A stretch of DNA of 20,147 nt, taken from NCBI GenBank assembly GCA_040507245.1, contig JBEVVH010000049.1, forward strand, positions 1-20,147, written 5' to 3'. A model generated the notes under the pieces. It ran no database searches. It was not told the DNA's origin and saw nothing but the letters and a program-made list of their open reading frames with translations. Positions 15,989-20,147 of this stretch are shown here, one piece after another. The position numbers and the translations under genes were made by a program. Every line of letters begins with the position of its first letter. The stretch's first letter is position 1. The stretch comes from Thiodiazotropha sp040507245. GTDB lineage: Bacteria; Pseudomonadota; Gammaproteobacteria; Chromatiales; Chromatiaceae.

Positions 15989-17500
15989 ATGATTGCCGAT
16001 TGGCCCCTTCTGACCCTAACGATCTGGCTCCCCATCGTCGGCGGCTTCATGGTGCTTGCCAGTGGTGAGCGTGATGTGAACGCAACCAAGTGGACCGCCC
16101 TGATCATTGCCATCCTGACCTTCATCGTCAGTCTGCCCCTGTGGTTCGCCTTCGACACCGGCACCGCCGAGATGCAGTTTGTGGAGCGGGTGCCCTGGAT
16201 CCCGGGATTCAATATTGAGTACTACCTGGGCATCGACGGCATCTCCATGCCCCTGATCGTGCTCACTACCTTCATCACCCCCCTGGTGGTGATCGCCGGG
16301 TGGGAGGTCATCAAGGTGCGTCCCTCCCAGTACATGGCCGCGTTCCTGATCATGGAAGGGGTGATGGTCGGGGTCTTCTGCGCTCTCGATGCGATGCTGT
16401 TCTACGTCTTCTGGGAGGCGATGCTGATTCCGATGTTCCTGATCATCGGCGTGTGGGGCGGGCCGAAACGGGTCTACGCCACGATCAAGTTTTTCCTCTA
16501 CACCTTTTTCGGCTCGGTGTTCATGCTGGTCGCGCTGATCTACATGTACTTCCAGTCGGGCAGCTTCGATATTCTCGGTTTCCACACTCTCAAGCTGAAC
16601 CTGACCGAGCAGACCCTGATCTTCATCGCCTTCCTCATGGCCTTCGCGGTCAAGGTGCCCATGTGGCCGGTACACACCTGGTTGCCGGACGCCCACGTTG
16701 AGGCGCCCACCGGCGGTTCTGTGATCCTGGCGGCGATCATGCTGAAGATCGGCGGTTACGGGTTCCTGCGTTTCAGCCTGCCGATCACCCCGGACGCCAG
16801 CCACAGCCTGGACTGGCTGATCATCGGCATGTCCCTGATCGCGGTGGTCTACATCGGCTTCGTCGCGCTGATCCAGCAGGACATGAAAAAGCTCATCGCC
16901 TATTCGTCCATCGCCCACATGGGCTTCGTCACCCTGGGCTTCTTCATCGTCTTCATCATCAGCCAGGAGAATGCGGGCAGCGGTGCGGCCCTGGGCATGC
17001 AGGGCGGTATGGTGCAGATGGTCTCCCACGGTTTCATCTCCGCCGCCATGTTCCTCTGTGTGGGGGTGCTCTACGATCGCCTGCACAGTCGTGAGATCGG
17101 CGCCTATGGCGGGGTGGTCAACACCATGCCGGTGTTCGCTGCGTTCATGGTGTTCTTCGCCATGGCCAATGCGGGCCTGCCCGGCACCTCCGGATTCGTT
17201 GGCGAGTTCATGGTCATCCTGGCCAGTTTCCGCGCCGACTTCTGGTATGCCTTCCTGGCTGCCACCACCCTGATCATCGGCGCCGCCTACACCCTGTGGA
17301 TGGTCAAACGGGTGGTGTTCGGCGAGGTCGCCAACGATGGCGTGGCCTCACTGCAGGATATGAATCAACGTGAAGTCATCGTGCTGGGTACCCTGGCAGT
17401 CGCCGTGCTGCTGCTGGGTCTGTGGCCGGCGCCCCTGGTGGAAGTGATGGATGCCTCCGTGAATAACCTGCTGCAGCACATTGCTGTCTCCAAGTTATAA
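15989..17500 (+). CDS. nuoM: NADH-quinone oxidoreductase subunit M
   Basis: NuoM is the middle of the three antiporter-like proton-pumping subunits. The 503-residue product has the conserved Glu143 (FYVFWEAMLIPMFLIIG) and Lys222 (FAVKVPMWPVHTWLPDAHVE), followed by APTGGSVILA and the mid-channel region. I chose the ATG at 15989 because AAAGGA at 15975-15980 lies 8 bases upstream. An in-frame TTG at 15983 is only 2 bases from that site. It starts 12 bases after nuoL. No anomalies. Confidence 0.97.
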   Translation: MIADWPLLTLTIWLPIVGGFMVLASGERDVNATKWTALIIAILTFIVSLPLWFAFDTGTAEMQFVERVPWIPGFNIEYYLGIDGISMPLIVLTTFITPLVVIAGWEVIKVRPSQYMAAFLIMEGVMVGVFCALDAMLFYVFWEAMLIPMFLIIGVWGGPKRVYATIKFFLYTFFGSVFMLVALIYMYFQSGSFDILGFHTLKLNLTEQTLIFIAFLMAFAVKVPMWPVHTWLPDAHVEAPTGGSVILAAIMLKIGGYGFLRFSLPITPDASHSLDWLIIGMSLIAVVYIGFVALIQQDMKKLIAYSSIAHMGFVTLGFFIVFIISQENAGSGAALGMQGGMVQMVSHGFISAAMFLCVGVLYDRLHSREIGAYGGVVNTMPVFAAFMVFFAMANAGLPGTSGFVGEFMVILASFRADFWYAFLAATTLIIGAAYTLWMVKRVVFGEVANDGVASLQDMNQREVIVLGTLAVAVLLLGLWPAPLVEVMDASVNNLLQHIAVSKL

Positions 17501-17529
17501 CCTGACGGAGCCGAACCGGTAGCAAACAC

Positions 17530-18990
17530 ATGCAATTCGACGCAACACAACTTATCCCGGTTCTGCCGGAAATCTCCCTGCTGATCCTGGCCTGTCTGGT
17601 CCTGGTGGTCGACCTGTTCATCCGTGAAGAGCGTCGCATCGTCAGCTATGTGATCAGCCAGGTTGGGCTGCTGGTTACCCTGGCGATCACCCTGGCGGTC
17701 TCCCACCCCGAGGCGCAGATCGTGTTTGACGGCTCCTACATCCGCGACCCGATGAGCGATGTCCTGAAGATCGGCATCCTGGTGGTCAGTTTCATGGTCT
17801 TCCTGTATGCCAAGGATTACCTGAAGGAGCGGGGGCTGTTCAAGGGCGAGTTCTACACCCTGGGCCTGTTCGCGGTACTGGGGATGTGCATCATGACCTC
17901 CGCGAACAGCTTCCTTACCATCTATCTGGGTCTGGAACTCCTGGCCTTGTGCCTGTACGCCCTGGTGGCGTTCAACCGGGATTCCCCCCAGGGCGCCGAG
18001 GCGGCGATGAAGTATTTCGTACTGGGCGCCCTGGCCTCGGGCATGCTGCTATACGGCATCTCCATGATCTATGGAGCCACGGGCACCCTGCGATTCGATG
18101 AATTGGCCCAGGTGGTCAGTGCCGGCGACCTGAACCGCATGGTGATGATCTTCGGTATCGTGTTCCTGGTGATCGGTCTGGCCTTCAAACTCGGTGCGGT
18201 ACCGTTTCACATGTGGGCGCCGGACGTCTATCAGGGTGCGCCCACCGCGGTGACCCTGTTCCTCAGCAGTGTGCCGAAGATCGCCGCGTTCGCCCTGGCC
18301 ATGCGCTTGCTGGTGGACGGGCTTTCCGGGCTGCACGGGGGCGTCAACGGGCCCTGGCAGGGCTGGCAGGGGATGCTCATCATCCTCGCGGTGCTCTCCA
18401 TGGGTATCGGCAACCTGGTCGCCATCGCTCAGACCAATATCAAGCGCATGCTGGCCTACTCGACCATCTCCCATGTCGGTTTCATCATGCTGGGTATTCT
18501 CGCGGGTAATCAGGCCGGCTATACCGCAGCCATGTTCTATACCCTGGTCTACGCGCTGATGTCGGCGGGCGGTTTCGGCGTCGTCATCGCCCTGAGCCGT
18601 AAAGGCTTCGAAGCGGAGAACCTGGAGGACTTCAAGGGTCTCAACCAGCGCAACCCCTGGTTTGCGGGCATGATGTTGCTGTTGATGTTCTCCATGGCCG
18701 GTGTGCCGCCCACAGTGGGCTTTTTCGCCAAGCTGTTCGTCCTGGAGGCCGTGGTATCCGTGAACCTCACCTGGCTGGCCCTGGTCGGTGTGGCCTTCTC
18801 GATCATTGGCGCCTTCTACTACATCCGCATCGTCAAACTGATGTACTTCGATCCGCCGGTGGATGAGTCTCCCCTCAGTGTCGGCATAGACACCCAGGTG
18901 ATGCTCTCCATCAACGGCTTGGCCATGCTGATCCTCGGCCTGTTCCCGGCGGGTCTGTTCGCGCTGTGCGCCAACGCCATCGGCGGTTGA
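17530..18990 (+). CDS. nuoN: NADH-quinone oxidoreductase subunit N
   Basis: NuoN is the antiporter-like subunit nearest the peripheral arm. The 486-residue product has Glu136 (YLGLELLALCLYALVAF) and Lys220 (AFKLGAVPFHMWAPDVYQGAPT), the proton-channel pair of the family, and the conserved YSTISHVGFIMLG and AGVPPTVGFFAKL segments. It begins 29 bases after nuoM with a poor ribosome-binding site; the nearest purine run (GGAG at 17507-17510) is about 19 bases upstream. It is the last gene of the operon. Confidence 0.97.
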   Translation: MQFDATQLIPVLPEISLLILACLVLVVDLFIREERRIVSYVISQVGLLVTLAITLAVSHPEAQIVFDGSYIRDPMSDVLKIGILVVSFMVFLYAKDYLKERGLFKGEFYTLGLFAVLGMCIMTSANSFLTIYLGLELLALCLYALVAFNRDSPQGAEAAMKYFVLGALASGMLLYGISMIYGATGTLRFDELAQVVSAGDLNRMVMIFGIVFLVIGLAFKLGAVPFHMWAPDVYQGAPTAVTLFLSSVPKIAAFALAMRLLVDGLSGLHGGVNGPWQGWQGMLIILAVLSMGIGNLVAIAQTNIKRMLAYSTISHVGFIMLGILAGNQAGYTAAMFYTLVYALMSAGGFGVVIALSRKGFEAENLEDFKGLNQRNPWFAGMMLLLMFSMAGVPPTVGFFAKLFVLEAVVSVNLTWLALVGVAFSIIGAFYYIRIVKLMYFDPPVDESPLSVGIDTQVMLSINGLAMLILGLFPAGLFALCANAIGG

Positions 18991-19016
18991 ATCTCCCTCA
19001 ATACTCACCAATCCAA

Positions 19017-19057
19017 AGCCTGTAAAACAAACCACCCCGCAAGGGGGTGGACAGGCT
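19017..19057. other. Long hairpin after nuoN
   Basis: AGCCTGT (19017-19023) pairs with ACAGGCT (19051-19057), and inside it CCACCCC (19032-19038) pairs with GGGGTGG (19044-19050), leaving an 8-base bulge on one side. It sits 27 bases after the nuoN stop, where an operon end is expected. There is no U-tract on the + strand, so it may be a 3'-end stability structure or a Rho-linked end. Read on the - strand the inner stem is followed by a T-rich run, so it could stop antisense transcription. Confidence 0.5.
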
Positions 19058-19170
19058 GTAACCCTCCGCTGCAAACGTCTCTCTGGTTCCGGGTTTCAGT
19101 AAAGTGCATTGGCTTTTCAGGACTTCAACGCCTGAACTTCAACAACATAACAATTATTTTAAACCAGGGG

Positions 19171-19199
19171 TTGTCATCCTGATGCAACCTATGTAGTAT
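19171..19199 (+). promoter_or_regulatory. Promoter of the initiator tRNA gene
   Basis: TTGTCA (19171-19176) and TAGTAT (19194-19199) are separated by exactly 17 bases. A GC-rich discriminator (GCGCACC) follows, and the tRNA begins 12 bases after the -10. This is typical of stable-RNA promoters under growth-rate and stringent control; the regulatory reading is inference from the discriminator. Confidence 0.78.
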
Positions 19200-19211
19200 T
19201 GCGCACCTTGA

Positions 19212-20071
<860 letters not shown>

Positions 20072-20117
20072 TCAATAATAGGGAGATATTTTAACGGATA
20101 TCACGTATTATTCCCGG

Positions 20118-20147
20118 ATGGAAAAAATTGATGCACGAACACTAACA
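20118..20147 (+). CDS. Possible start of an IS630-family transposase, cut by the window edge
   Basis: The last 30 bases encode MEKIDARTLT, which resembles the N-terminus of IS630-type (DDE) transposases. Only ten residues are available, and no strong ribosome-binding site precedes the ATG. The recombinase remnant stops about 45 bases upstream, as expected if an insertion sequence landed in it. The bases TA at 20079-20080, before GGGAGATATT, could be the TA target duplicated by this family. The boundary and family are inference. Confidence 0.4.
   Translation, partial: MEKIDARTLT

Overview
The window is chromosomal DNA from a gammaproteobacterium. The gene order folP-glmM-tpiA-secG-tRNA-Leu(GAG) is the conserved gammaproteobacterial housekeeping cluster. 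It is followed by a complete 14-gene nuoA-N operon and an initiator tRNA-Met. Separate nuoC and nuoD genes, and a NuoG without the extra N7 iron-sulfur ligands, point away from enteric bacteria and Pseudomonas (fused nuoCD). They suggest a Chromatiales-like or sulfur-oxidiser-type lineage. That placement is inference; genus cannot be read from these genes.

Layout. Positions 1-187 probably hold the last codons of an upstream gene (possibly ftsH) and a leader. Then come folP (188-1060), glmM (1145-2494), tpiA (2631-3383), secG (3448-3978) and tRNA-Leu (3995-4079), closed by an intrinsic terminator. A new promoter near 4183-4212 starts the nuo operon, nuoA to nuoN (4277-18990), all on the + strand. 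Nearly all nuo genes are spaced from overlapping to about 42 bases; the exception is a 178-base gap between nuoK and nuoL. The initiator tRNA-Met (19212-19288) has its own promoter and is followed by a terminator.

From 19245 to about 20071 on the - strand lies a decayed serine recombinase. Its C-terminal codons are read antisense through the 3' half of the tRNA-Met gene. Its N-terminal half is missing from the window, and the last 30 bases look like the start of an IS630-type transposase. This is the one accessory region. In many gammaproteobacteria tRNA-Met is followed by rimP-nusA-infB; here mobile DNA occupies that position.

How the genes work together: NuoE, F and G form the NADH-oxidising arm. 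NuoB, C, D and I carry electrons to the quinone site at NuoD/NuoH. NuoA, H, J, K, L, M and N are the proton-pumping membrane arm. All expected cluster ligands, and the membrane Glu and Lys residues I checked, are present, so the enzyme looks functional. FolP (folate), GlmM (cell-wall amino sugars), TpiA (glycolysis and Calvin cycle) and SecG (protein export) are unrelated housekeeping functions that share a cluster.

I looked for an undescribed system and did not find one. Most of the window is ordinary core genome. The points worth a second look are the tRNA/recombinase junction, the nuoK-nuoL spacer and the palindrome at the nuo promoter.
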